A stretch of 12,523 nt of DNA from Acidobacteriota bacterium (GCA_003131705.1 PKUY01000249.1:21026-33548), one strand, 5' to 3'; positions 1 through 7,348 are shown, numbered from the stretch's first letter. Translations and numbers: made by a program. The notes: a model not told the origin generated them from the sequence alone.

Positions 1-188
1 GCTATCGGAAGATGATCGAGGCGCGCACCGAGACGGGCGAAAAAGCCGGAGCGCCGAGCCTGAAAGACTTCGAGCGCTTCGTCCAGCAGAAGACGAAGGA
101 TCTTCAGGACAAGGGCGGCCACGAAATTGAATACAGCGTCAGCGTCGAAGGCGGGCGCGTGAAACTGAAGGCCCGCGTTTCCAGCTAG
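1..188 (+). CDS. C-terminal fragment of an unidentified protein (5' truncated)
   Basis: An open frame enters from the left edge (first full codon at base 3) and ends at TAG 186-188, giving 61 visible residues ending in KLKARVSS. The fragment is rich in Lys, Glu and Gln, with a predicted charged helix (about residues 18-40) followed by a short beta-like stretch (EYSVSVEGGRVKLKARV). The pattern of a charged helix, then a x-V-x-V-x-x-G-R-V-x-L-K-A strand pair at the C-terminus, reminds me of the C-terminal domain of MXAN_5187-type proteins. I hold that loosely because most of the protein lies outside the window. There is no signal or membrane segment in the visible part. It is separated from purH by about 255 bases and is probably its own transcription unit. 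Confidence 0.7.
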   Translation, partial: YRKMIEARTETGEKAGAPSLKDFERFVQQKTKDLQDKGGHEIEYSVSVEGGRVKLKARVSS

Positions 189-208
189 AACTAATTTCGA
201 GGGAATCA

Positions 209-240
209 GAGGGATCCTGCAACCGGAAGAGAGATCCCTC
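209..240. repeat. 8-bp inverted repeat, possible weak terminator
   Basis: GAGGGATC at 209-216 is the exact reverse complement of GATCCCTC at 233-240, with a 16-base loop. It sits 20 bases after the stop of the upstream gene, where a terminator would be expected. No T-tract follows the 3' arm, so it is not a canonical intrinsic terminator. Confidence 0.35.
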
Positions 241-347
241 GCCGCGCTTCGGGATGAGATCCAAAACATTTTTAGAGCTTCTCCAGGTCTATCGTTTTCT
301 ACTTCTGCGTCCGAACCGCGGCAAGTGATCCCACCCCGCACCGTGTG

Positions 348-369
348 ACTCAAGCGAGACTCAAGCGAG
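348..369 (+). repeat. Tandem 11-bp direct repeat
   Basis: ACTCAAGCGAG occurs twice head to tail (348-358 and 359-369), upstream of the putative purH promoter. Two identical adjacent copies could be an operator-like element or simply replication slippage. There is nothing further to decide between these. Confidence 0.45.
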
Positions 370-443
370 GCTCTTCCGAAATCCTCCGCAAACGCTTACA
401 CTGACCTGCTCCATCCATTCAAGCTGAACTGGGGGACAGCGCA

Positions 444-2015
444 GTGGCGATCGAACGGGCGCTGATCAGCGTCTACGATAAAACTGGGGTCGTGGAATTC
501 GCGCGGGAACTTGCGTCGTTGCCAATCGAGATTCTTTCCACAGGCGGGACTGCCCGGCTGCTGCGAGAGGCCGGGGTCGCGGTGCGCGACGTCGCCGAGC
601 TAACCGGCTGGCCGGAAATGCTCGGCGGGCGGGTGAAAACATTACACCCCAAAGTGCACGGCGGGATTTTGTTCCAGCGCGGGAAACCGGAGGATCGCGC
701 GGAGGCCGCGACGCATTCCATCGTTCCGATCGACCTCGTCGTGGTGAACTTGTATCCATTTTCAGCGACGGCGGCGAAGCCGGGGGTTACGGCCGACGAA
801 CTTATCGAGAACATCGATATCGGCGGGCCAGCAATGGTCCGCTCGGCCGCGAAAAATTTCCAGAGCGTGGGAGTGATCACCGACCCGGGCGACTATGCAG
901 CGATCGCCGCAGAGTTGCACGAAACGCAGGAACTGAAGCTTTCGACGCGACTCTCTCTTGCACGTAAGGCGTACGCTCGCACGGCACGATACGACGGGGA
1001 AATTGCCACGGAGCTCGAACGGCTCACAGCGAATGGCAGCGTCACACTCGGACTGCCGGTAAAATTGCCGGAGCGCATTCACATTGCGCTCGAACGACGG
1101 CAATCGATGCGCTACGGCGAAAATCCGCACCAGGCTGCGGCGCTGTATGTTCCCGCGGGGCAGCCAGTCGCGGGGCTTGCCGGCGCGAAACAACTTCAGG
1201 GCAAAGAGCTTTCGTACAACAATCTGGTGGACCTTGACGCGGCGTGGGCGCTGGTCACCGAATTCCGCTGCCCGGCGGTTGCGATCATCAAGCACAACAA
1301 CCCGTGCGGAGCGGCCGAGCAGGAATCGCTGCGCGATGCGTATTTGAAGGCGCTGGCGTGCGATCCGGTTTCTGCTTTCGGCGGCGTGCTCGCTTTCAAC
1401 CAGCCGCTCGACGCGGCTGCCGCGGAAGAAGTGGCGAAGCTCTTTGTTGAATGCATTGTCGCGCCGGGGTACGCGCCCGCGGCACTCGAGAAATTCGCGT
1501 CGAAGAAAAATCTGCGGCTACTGCAAATGCCGAGCGAGGCTGCGCCCAGCGAACTCGATCTCAAGCGCATTTCCGGCGGAGTGCTGGTGCAGGAACCAGA
1601 CCGCGGCGAGATCACCGCGGCGGATCTCAAGGTTGCCACCGAGCGGGCGCCGACCGATGCGGAGCGACGCGCGTTGCTCTTCGCGTGGAAAGTCGGGAAG
1701 CATGTGAAATCGAATGCGATCCTTTTCGCTCGCGAAGGGCGGACGGTCGGCGTGGGCGCCGGGCAGATGAGCCGCGTGGACTCGGTGAAGATCGCGGTGA
1801 TCAAGGCTGCGACGGCGGGTCTCTCTCTTAAGGGCAGCGTGGTCGCGTCCGATGCGTTTTTCCCGTTTCCCGATGGCGTGGAAGAGGCGGGCAAGGCGGG
1901 TGCTACCGCGCTGATTCAGCCGGGCGGCTCCATCAAGGATCAGGACGTGATTGATGTCGCTAATAAACTTGGCATGGCAATGGTCCTCACTGGCATGCGA
2001 CATTTCAGACACTAG
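444..2015 (+). CDS. purH: Bifunctional AICAR formyltransferase / IMP cyclohydrolase
   Basis: This catalyses the last two steps of de novo purine synthesis: AICAR is formylated with 10-formyl-THF, and FAICAR is then cyclised to IMP. The protein is 523 aa, the normal length for the family. The N-terminal IMP cyclohydrolase (MGS-like) domain covers about residues 1-195, with the signature GGRVKTLHPKVHGG at 61-74. The C-terminal transformylase domain follows, with RYGENPHQ (223-230), the KHNNPCG motif (283-289) holding the expected catalytic Lys283 and His284, SNAILFA (423-429), GVGAGQMSRVDS (436-447) and the conserved ending FRH. The start is GTG 444, with a GGGGGA Shine-Dalgarno about 8 bases upstream and an N-terminus (ISVYDKTG) at the usual distance from the start. 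The gene is intact. A HemD gene follows after 20 bases in the same direction and may be co-transcribed. Purine regulation is not evident from the upstream bases. Confidence 0.97.
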   Translation: MAIERALISVYDKTGVVEFARELASLPIEILSTGGTARLLREAGVAVRDVAELTGWPEMLGGRVKTLHPKVHGGILFQRGKPEDRAEAATHSIVPIDLVVVNLYPFSATAAKPGVTADELIENIDIGGPAMVRSAAKNFQSVGVITDPGDYAAIAAELHETQELKLSTRLSLARKAYARTARYDGEIATELERLTANGSVTLGLPVKLPERIHIALERRQSMRYGENPHQAAALYVPAGQPVAGLAGAKQLQGKELSYNNLVDLDAAWALVTEFRCPAVAIIKHNNPCGAAEQESLRDAYLKALACDPVSAFGGVLAFNQPLDAAAAEEVAKLFVECIVAPGYAPAALEKFASKKNLRLLQMPSEAAPSELDLKRISGGVLVQEPDRGEITAADLKVATERAPTDAERRALLFAWKVGKHVKSNAILFAREGRTVGVGAGQMSRVDSVKIAVIKAATAGLSLKGSVVASDAFFPFPDGVEEAGKAGATALIQPGGSIKDQDVIDVANKLGMAMVLTGMRHFRH

Positions 2016-2035
2016 GCGGCAATTTTAGGAAACCA

Positions 2036-2908
2036 GTGAAAGAGCGTGCCAAGTCGGGCGGGCTAACAGGGCTGCGGGTGCTCTGGTTCGAAAGCCGGCG
2101 CGCGACGGAGATGGCAAAGCTCATCCAGAGTTACGGCGGAAGCCCGATCGTGGCGCCGTCGATGCGCGAAGTTCCTCTCGGATCGAACACCGAAGCACTG
2201 GCGTTCGCTCGCGCGCTCGCGGCGGATGGCTTCGACATGGTCATCTTCCTAACCGGCGTTGGCACGCGCGCACTGGCGCGCGTGGTCGAAACTGTGTACC
2301 CGATCGAGCAGTTCGCGGGAGCGCTTCGGCGAGTTTCGGTAGTGGCTCGCGGACCGAAACCCGTCGCCGCCTTGAAAGAACTGGGAGTGCCAGTGACGCT
2401 CGCTGCTCCCGAACCCAACACGTGGCGGGACCTGCTGCGGGCGCTCGACGAAAAAGAGGATTCGCTGCCATTGAAGGGGTGGCGCGTCGCCGTTCAGGAA
2501 TATGGCTCGCAGAATTCGGAGCTCCTCGCGGGGCTGGAAGAGCGCGGCGCACATGTGACGCGTGTGCCTGTCTATCAGTGGGCGTTGCCGGAGGATACCG
2601 GGCCGCTACGGGCCGCCGTGCAATCAATCGCGCGCGGCGAAATCGACATGGCACTGTTCACAACTTCGATTCAGGTCGTTCATCTGCTGCGGATCTCGCG
2701 GGAAATGAATCTGGAACAGGAACTTCGCCGCGGTTTCGCACGCGTCGTGGTCGGCTCGATTGGACCGATGACTTCCGAAGAGCTGCGCGACCGGGGCTTG
2801 CCTGCAGATTTCGAGCCAGCGCATCCCAAGATGGGGTTCCTTGTGAATGAAGCGGCGCAGCAAGGGGCTGCGATGGTGAAGAAGAAGAGAAGGAACATCT
2901 CAGGATGA
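2036..2908 (+). CDS. hemD: Uroporphyrinogen-III synthase (HEM4 family)
   Basis: This is predicted to close and invert ring D of hydroxymethylbilane to give uroporphyrinogen III, the branch point for heme, siroheme and cobalamin. The 290-aa product shows the two-lobe HEM4 pattern: SRRATEMAKLIQSYGG at 20-35, a hydrophobic DMVIFLTGVGTRAL strand-helix at 67-80, the hinge and second half from about 148 (WRVAVQEYG), ALFTTSIQV at 206-214, and the conserved VGSIGPMTSEELRDRGL near 239-255. It is slightly longer than typical HemD (about 250 aa), with a basic, low-complexity tail (KKKRRN). The start is GTG 2036, with AGGA about 8 bases upstream. HEM4 sequences are poorly conserved, so a HemD-like protein of other function cannot be excluded. 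A siroheme-type gene lies convergently downstream, which supports a tetrapyrrole role. Confidence 0.88.
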   Translation: MKERAKSGGLTGLRVLWFESRRATEMAKLIQSYGGSPIVAPSMREVPLGSNTEALAFARALAADGFDMVIFLTGVGTRALARVVETVYPIEQFAGALRRVSVVARGPKPVAALKELGVPVTLAAPEPNTWRDLLRALDEKEDSLPLKGWRVAVQEYGSQNSELLAGLEERGAHVTRVPVYQWALPEDTGPLRAAVQSIARGEIDMALFTTSIQVVHLLRISREMNLEQELRRGFARVVVGSIGPMTSEELRDRGLPADFEPAHPKMGFLVNEAAQQGAAMVKKKRRNISG

Positions 2909-2952
2909 CGTACGTCGGGGGAGTCGGCGAGCGGCCAAGCCCTGGAAGTTTT

Positions 2953-2962
2953 GGGGGGGGGG
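2953..2962 (+). repeat. Homopolymer run of ten G
   Basis: Ten consecutive G residues preceded by TTTT lie between the convergent hemD and precorrin-2 dehydrogenase genes. The spacer (2909-3131) otherwise holds no gene or clear terminator. Confidence 0.7.
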
Positions 2963-3131
2963 AATGCCAAGACCCGGCCGCATCGGCGAATGCATGAATC
3001 CTATCAGGTGCTGCGCATGGCGCGTTCGTCGAATTATCGATTGAAAGTATTCGTCTTCCGAATTTGCTCCCATCTTTCTGATTTAATTCACTTTCTGGGT
3101 GCCATCGAGCGCCAATGATATTCAAATCTAA

Positions 3132-3734
3132 TCACTTTTTCTTTCGTTTTTGGCGACGCAGAAACTCCTCGAACGAAATCTGACTGGCGAGCCGGTGCAA
3201 TAGAAGCTTGCGGCGCTCGGGCGAGAGAGTCTTCGCGAAGAGTCTCTTTCGAGAGGCGGCAAGCTCTTCGAGCCACTGTTCGTATTCCGCGCCAAACTCC
3301 TGCTCGATCTGTTTTCGGAGTCGCTGCGCGAGAGCCGGGCTGTGACCTCCCGTCGAAATCGCGATTTGCAGCGAGCCGCGGCGGACAACGGAACCATAGT
3401 AGAAATCGCAGTGCTCGGGATCGTCAACCACGTTGCACAAAACCGAACGGCGCCGGGCCTTCTTATAAATCTGGGCGTGAAGCGCGGGCGACGAAGTAGC
3501 GGCGACAACTACGAATGCGCCCGCAAAATCCGTGGGGCGGAATTTGCGGCGCTCCCAGCGAAGTTTTCCGGCCCGCACCCAGTCGCGAATGCGATCCGTG
3601 GCTTCTGGAGCCACCACACGAATATCCGCTCCCGCGCGAAGCAGGCCTTCGATTTTTCCCTCGGCCACGGGACCGGCTCCGACAACAAGGCAGCGGCGGC
3701 CCTCGATCTTAAGGAAGGCTGGAAACAAAGTCAT
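3132..3734 (-). CDS. Precorrin-2 dehydrogenase / sirohydrochlorin ferrochelatase (CysG-N/Met8 type)
   Basis: This is predicted to oxidise precorrin-2 to sirohydrochlorin with NAD+ and probably insert iron to make siroheme, the cofactor of sulfite and nitrite reductases. The 200-aa protein matches the stand-alone CysG N-terminal/Met8p family. A Rossmann fold starts with CLVVGAGPVAEGK (15-27). FVVVAATSSPALH follows around 74-86. NVVDDPEHCDF (101-111) carries the Asp used for both activities in CysG and Met8p. AISTGGHSPALAQRLR lies at 125-140. The C-terminal helical dimerisation part ends in a very basic tail (RRQKRKKK). No methyltransferase (CysG-C/CobA) domain is attached. The start ATG (3734 to 3732) overlaps the lysA stop in an ATGA, which implies translational coupling to lysA. 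Names used for such genes include sirC and met8. Confidence 0.92.
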   Translation of the reverse strand: MTLFPAFLKIEGRRCLVVGAGPVAEGKIEGLLRAGADIRVVAPEATDRIRDWVRAGKLRWERRKFRPTDFAGAFVVVAATSSPALHAQIYKKARRRSVLCNVVDDPEHCDFYYGSVVRRGSLQIAISTGGHSPALAQRLRKQIEQEFGAEYEQWLEELAASRKRLFAKTLSPERRKLLLHRLASQISFEEFLRRQKRKKK

Positions 3735-5107
3735 CGGCGTCGGGCATGCTCGCCACGAACGAGATCGTCATATTGTTCGCGGCGGCGGGCGATGCGGAAC
3801 CGTGCGCCTTCGACGAGGATTTCAGCGGCACGGCGGCGGGCGTTGTAATTCGAGGATTGCGTAAAGCCGTAAGCTCCCGCCGTCCACACGACGAGAAGAT
3901 CGCCCGATTTGACCGGCGCGAGAGGCCAATCGCGCGCGAGAAAATCTCCCGATTCGCAAACGGGGCCGACAACGTCCACGCGTAACTTCTTGTCGGCAGA
4001 GTTTTCAGTGCCACAAACGGCCGGCGTGATGGGATGCGTGGCGTCATACAGAACGGGACGGATCAGATCGTTCATCGCGGCATCTACAACCACGAAAGTT
4101 TTCCCGCGGTTTTCCTTCACGTACAGAACTCGGGTGAGCAAAACGCCGGCGGGGCCAACGATCGCTCTCCCGGGCTCGATCAGCAGCCGGCAGCCGAGAG
4201 GCCGGACAATTTCGGCGACTGCCTCTGCGTAGTCAACGGGCGCAAGGGCCAATTCGTCCGTGTAGCGAATGCCCAGGCCTCCTCCGATATCAATGTGATC
4301 GAGGCGAATTCCATTTCGCGCAAGGTCACGCACGTAAGAGGCGATCCGCGTGAGCGCGCGACGGTAAGGACTCGTGCTGAAGATTTGCGAACCGAGATGG
4401 GCGCTAATCCCGCGCCAAACAATCGAGCGCGAATCCTTGTGCGCGAGGTACAGCCGGCGCGCTTCCTGCCAGTCCACGCCAAATTTGTGATGATGCGAGC
4501 CGGTCGCGATGTGCGGATGGCCGCCGGCCTGCACGTCAGGATTCACGCGGATCGCGGCGGAGGGCGGAGCGCCGCCTGCAGCCACGTGCCGAGCAGCTTC
4601 GCTGATTAAAACTTCGAGCTCGGCGCCGGACTCCGCATTGAATACCAATATCCCGCTGCGCCGCGCGTCCTTTCCTGCGTAGCGCAGCGCTTCTCGAATC
4701 TCCTCGCGCGTCTTCCCGACTCCCGAAAAGACGATGCGGTTGCCGGGGACGCCGATGCGGCCCAGGCGGTCAAGCTCTCCGCCGGAAACGATGTCGAAGC
4801 TGCTACCGAGCCGCGCGAGAACGCGCAGGACGGCAAGATTCGAATTCGCTTTCATCGCGTAACACAACGTATGAGGAAGCGAACCGAAGGCGCGGTCGAG
4901 CCCGCGGTACGCGGCTTCAATGCTGGCCCGGCTGTACACATAGGCGGGAGTGCCGACAGCGTCCGCGATGCTGGATAGCGCGACTCGTTCGCAGTAAAGC
5001 TCCCGATCCCGTCCCGTGGCTCGATAAGCGTAGCACGGCGTGTACTTCGTGGGATCGACGGTGCGCAGCGATTTCCTTTTTCGCGGCGAATGCGACGTGG
5101 GCGTCAT
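3731..5107 (-). CDS. lysA: Diaminopimelate decarboxylase (PLP-dependent)
   Basis: This decarboxylates meso-diaminopimelate to L-lysine, the last step of the pathway. From ATG 5107 the protein is 458 aa. Family features are the PLP-binding lysine in YAMKANSN (Lys86), the HLGSQIF motif (237-243), the phosphate-binding GGGLGI (275-280), EPGR (311-314), CESGDFL (384-390, with the catalytic Cys of the partner subunit) and GAYGFTQSSNYN (411-422). The N-terminus before AVGTPAYVY (about 50 residues) and the basic C-terminal tail are longer than usual. The frame stays open up to an ATG at 5200, but a TATGAT -10-like element lies at 5197-5192 on this strand, so a start upstream of it is unlikely. 5107 or 5173 remain possible, and neither has a strong Shine-Dalgarno. 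It is the first gene of a two-gene unit and is separate from the dapBAD cluster. Confidence 0.95.
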   Translation of the reverse strand: MTPTSHSPRKRKSLRTVDPTKYTPCYAYRATGRDRELYCERVALSSIADAVGTPAYVYSRASIEAAYRGLDRAFGSLPHTLCYAMKANSNLAVLRVLARLGSSFDIVSGGELDRLGRIGVPGNRIVFSGVGKTREEIREALRYAGKDARRSGILVFNAESGAELEVLISEAARHVAAGGAPPSAAIRVNPDVQAGGHPHIATGSHHHKFGVDWQEARRLYLAHKDSRSIVWRGISAHLGSQIFSTSPYRRALTRIASYVRDLARNGIRLDHIDIGGGLGIRYTDELALAPVDYAEAVAEIVRPLGCRLLIEPGRAIVGPAGVLLTRVLYVKENRGKTFVVVDAAMNDLIRPVLYDATHPITPAVCGTENSADKKLRVDVVGPVCESGDFLARDWPLAPVKSGDLLVVWTAGAYGFTQSSNYNARRRAAEILVEGARFRIARRREQYDDLVRGEHARRR

Positions 5108-5191
5108 CGCAACAAATCCAAAGACGGAGCGGCGCAGCGTGAGCCGCACGTGAGCGTAGCGCGATGGCTGCATGGAAAAATCATGATCACC

Positions 5192-5197
5192 ATCATA
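5192..5197 (-). promoter_or_regulatory. Candidate -10 element for lysA
   Basis: On the minus strand this reads TATGAT, five of six matches to the sigma-70 -10 consensus. The -35 at 17 bases upstream is poor (GTGGCT). It lies about 85 bases before the preferred lysA start. It is a single-motif prediction only. Confidence 0.3.
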
Positions 5198-5314
5198 CAA
5201 ATTCTGCGGGGAAAAGCCACGATGGGGTGTGCCGTTCCGAGGTCCCTTCGAGCCGACCGCGCATAGTGATCTTCATGTATTGCCCGCGCGGGAAAGGTCG
5301 ATTTATCATGTCGC

Positions 5315-5647
5315 ATGCTTACCGTACTGCTTCTCATCGTTTCCAACGTGTTTATGACCTTCGCGTGGTATGGGCACCTGAAACATCGCTCCGCGCCACT
5401 TCTGGAAGTCATCGTCGTTAGCTGGCTGATCGCGTTTGGCGAATATTGTTTTCAAGTTCCGGCCAATCGCATTGGCTATGGCCACTTCACCGGATATCAG
5501 CTGAAGATCATCCAAGAGTCCGTCACTTTGACGGTCTTCGTTGTTTTCGCGTACTTCTATCTGGACGAGCCGATTCGCTGGAACCACGCCGCTTCCTTTC
5601 TGTGCATTTTCGCGGCTGTGATGTTTGCATTTTGGGGAAAGGTGTAA
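5315..5647 (+). CDS. DUF486 / DMT-superfamily small membrane protein
   Basis: The 110-aa, strongly hydrophobic protein has about four membrane segments: residues 1-17, about 29-46, about 66-84 and about 92-108. It carries the family's conserved blocks FMTFAWYGHLKH (13-24), FGEYCFQVPANRIGYGHF (41-58) and YQLKIIQESVTL (61-72), and ends in a short cytoplasmic GKV. This pattern is that of the DUF486 family, related to small drug/metabolite transporters. Its substrate is unknown. ATG 5315 matches the usual N-terminus (a hydrophobic LLLIVSN directly after Met). GGAAAGG lies 17 bases upstream, farther than ideal. It is divergent from lysA, and the broken NTF2-like gene begins 9 bases after its stop. 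Confidence 0.88.
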   Translation: MLTVLLLIVSNVFMTFAWYGHLKHRSAPLLEVIVVSWLIAFGEYCFQVPANRIGYGHFTGYQLKIIQESVTLTVFVVFAYFYLDEPIRWNHAASFLCIFAAVMFAFWGKV

Positions 5648-5655
5648 GCTCTCCC

Positions 5656-6101
5656 ATGCAAACTGCTGCCGCGGCGCGAAGCCAGCATCCAAAAAGAGAC
5701 CATCCAGTGCAGAATGACGGAAAAGCGATTCGCGAGCCGATCGACACGTGGATGCGCGCCACATCAGCAGGAGATTTGGATCAGGTGCTAAGCCTGATGG
5801 CCGAGGATGTGGTATTTCTGATTCCGGACAGCCGCCCATGTGCGGCAGAGAGGAATTTGCCAGAGGCTTTCGAATCGCGCTCCAACGCGTGCGGATTGAA
5901 TCGCGCTGCGAGATACAGGAAATCAGATTCGCAGGAGCCTGGGCTTACTGCTGGAACCATCTCTGGGTGACAGTGACGCCGCTGAAAGGCTCGCCGCAGA
6001 GGCGAGAGGGTTATACGCTGTCGATATTCGGCAAGAATTCGGCAGGCAACCGGCTGCTCGTTCGCGACGCCAACATGTTGACGCTGGAGCCACAAGCCTG
6101 A
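5656..6101 (+). pseudogene. NTF2/SnoaL-like (SgcJ/EcaC type) protein, frameshifted
   Basis: Two frames together spell one NTF2-like protein. The first, from ATG 5656, gives AIREPIDTWMRATSAGDL and LMAEDVVFLIP. The second continues with GQPPMCGREEFARGFR, EIQEIRFAGAWAYCWNHL, VTVTPL, GYTLSIFGKNS and RDANMLTLEPQA, ending at TGA 6099-6101. The join falls at about 5825-5829, where one G appears to be missing (CCGGACAG where CCGGGACAG would restore frame). Without correction, the first frame runs to TGA 5968-5970 with unrelated sequence. Family members are small alpha+beta barrel proteins of about 130-150 aa, often annotated as SgcJ/EcaC oxidoreductases, with poorly known roles. The start may instead be GTG 5707. 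The rest of the reading frame is undamaged, so the lesion is either recent or a sequencing/assembly error. GGGGAAAGG lies about 12 bases before ATG 5656. Confidence 0.8.
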
Positions 6102-6301
6102 CGCTGAATTAGATTCCTGAGACGGGCCTTACGCAATAGGACACATGCGGCGTCCATTTTCTGATTGTTCCTCAGCGCTTTGTTTATAGTTTCATTGTCT
6201 AGAACATCTCACCAATGGTTTTCCGTCAGGGCAGGGTGAACGATCGAAGCATTTAGGAGATAGGTTTCAGACCGTCGAATTCGTATCGCTCTTAATTGCG
6301 G

Positions 6302-7198
6302 ATGCAACCCTCACCTCAGCGGCGCATAGGTCTTAAAAGCGGCGTTTTGGTGTCGCTGGTTTTGTTTTCTGCCGCGGCGAGTTTCGCGCAGGACCTTGGT
6401 GACATCGCCCGGCAAGAACGCGAACGCAGGAAAGAGCAGCCGCCTCGCGCCACATATGTTTACACCGACGACGATCTGAAAAGGCAGCATATCCTGGTCC
6501 CGGAAGATCAGGCGCGGGTAGTCGCCGCTCGCCAAAGCGTATCCACTCCTGCGATCCAGGTTTCGGAGATTCGCATTCCTGCTCCGCCGCAGCCCGCTTT
6601 ACCTGCGCCAGTTTCAGCTTCACCTGCTCCCGCGAGCATCGCAGCAGTCGTGCCCGCGCCGGTTCCTTTGGGAAACCCGCTGGAAGGGCTGCCGGAAGAT
6701 TCGACAGGCAATCATCCTCAGACGCAGTTTCCCACGCCACGTGTTATCAGTCCGGTTCCCTCTGACGCTCTGTTATCGTTGGCCGCCCGAAAGAAAGCCG
6801 TGCGCCCTGAGATCGCGACCGCCCTTGTTTCTCATTCCGATTTCTCAAGACGGCAACCGCATCGTGCGATTCTGGAGCGCGAACCGGTCAATTCGCGTAT
6901 GGCCGTCGTCACCGTCGAGCGGGGCGATTCACTCTGGAGCCTAGCCAAACGGTATCTCGGAAAAGGCACACGTTGGCGTGAGCTGGCGGCCCTCAATACC
7001 CAAATCTCGAATGCGAATTTCATTCGCGCTGGCGAATGGATTAGTCTCCCTGCCGGAAACTTGCAGACCGCGCGGCAAACGATCACTCCCCGCGCTCGCG
7101 CGCCGGGAAGTATCGCCCAGGCGGGTGTGACAATCACATCGCCTTCACCTGTATTCACGGTGCAAATTGCCAACCACCGGCGGCTCGCCCAGCCCTGA
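6302..7198 (+). CDS. Secreted LysM-domain protein
   Basis: The 298-aa protein has a clear signal peptide: basic start, hydrophobic VLVSLVLFSAAASFA, and a likely cut before Gln30. DLGDIARQERERRKEQPP and a conserved-looking TYVYTDDDLKRQHILVPEDQ segment follow (51-70). A long Pro/Ala-rich linker spans about 90-150. One LysM domain lies near 204-250, with the hallmark GDSLWSLAKRYLG, the NTQISNANFIRAG turn and WISLP. LysM binds N-acetylglucosamine in peptidoglycan, so the product is probably a periplasmic or cell-wall-associated protein. No catalytic domain is present. The C-terminus (SPSPVFTVQIANHRR) stops just where it begins to look like the first strand of a SPOR domain, so truncation is possible. 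TTG 6296 is an alternative start. No good Shine-Dalgarno precedes either start. Confidence 0.82.
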   Translation: MQPSPQRRIGLKSGVLVSLVLFSAAASFAQDLGDIARQERERRKEQPPRATYVYTDDDLKRQHILVPEDQARVVAARQSVSTPAIQVSEIRIPAPPQPALPAPVSASPAPASIAAVVPAPVPLGNPLEGLPEDSTGNHPQTQFPTPRVISPVPSDALLSLAARKKAVRPEIATALVSHSDFSRRQPHRAILEREPVNSRMAVVTVERGDSLWSLAKRYLGKGTRWRELAALNTQISNANFIRAGEWISLPAGNLQTARQTITPRARAPGSIAQAGVTITSPSPVFTVQIANHRRLAQP

Positions 7199-7205
7199 AC
7201 GCGCG

Positions 7206-7310
7206 GTAACTGTAAACGGACCGACTATGCAACGCACGAGGCCTTATGCTGTCGATATTCTACAAGAACTCGGACGGATATTGCCTCAACCTTTGTAACT
7301 TGCTGAGGCT
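7206..7310 (+). pseudogene. Decayed fragment resembling the C-terminus of the NTF2-like gene
   Basis: GCTGTCGATATTC is identical at 7248-7260 and 6017-6029. The match continues with the same spacing (CAAGAA, then TCGG), about 25 of 30 bases overall. Translated, 7249 onward reads LSIFYKNSDGYCL, comparable to LSIFGKNSAGNRL of the frameshifted gene. In another frame just upstream (7206-7247) the bases give VTVNGPTMQRTRPY, comparable to the VTVTPL...QRREGY stretch. The two pieces are in different frames, and no start or full domain remains. This looks like the worn 3' end of a paralogue. The alignment was made by eye, so confidence is moderate. Confidence 0.45.
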
Positions 7311-7348
7311 GTCGCTTGCGGTTATTGTCGAATCAGAAAGGCACCAAA

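Larger units (their letters stand above)
189..443. other. Intergenic region upstream of purH
   Basis: No credible gene is seen here. It holds an inverted repeat (209-240) that could be the end of the upstream transcription unit and an 11-bp tandem duplication (348-369). A weak promoter-like pair lies before purH: TTCCGA at 374-379 and TACACT at 397-402, with a 17-base spacer. The promoter match is poor at the -35 and is only a candidate. No riboswitch-like conserved core was recognised. Confidence 0.4.

Noticed and set aside
1196..1894. Minus-strand open frame (232 aa) opposite purH
   Set aside because: Ser/Ala/Arg-rich shadow of the purH reading frame, with no motifs.
5108..5200. N-terminal extension of lysA up to ATG 5200
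   Set aside because: The extra 31 residues are not part of the family fold, there is no Shine-Dalgarno, and the best promoter element lies inside this stretch.
5164..5421. Plus-strand ORF starting MAAWKNHDHHHTNSAG, with a small His cluster, as a second histidine leader or small gene
   Set aside because: There are only four His in the cluster, no terminator hairpin or T-tract follows, no his gene lies downstream, and the frame overlaps the DUF486 gene and the divergent lysA promoter region.
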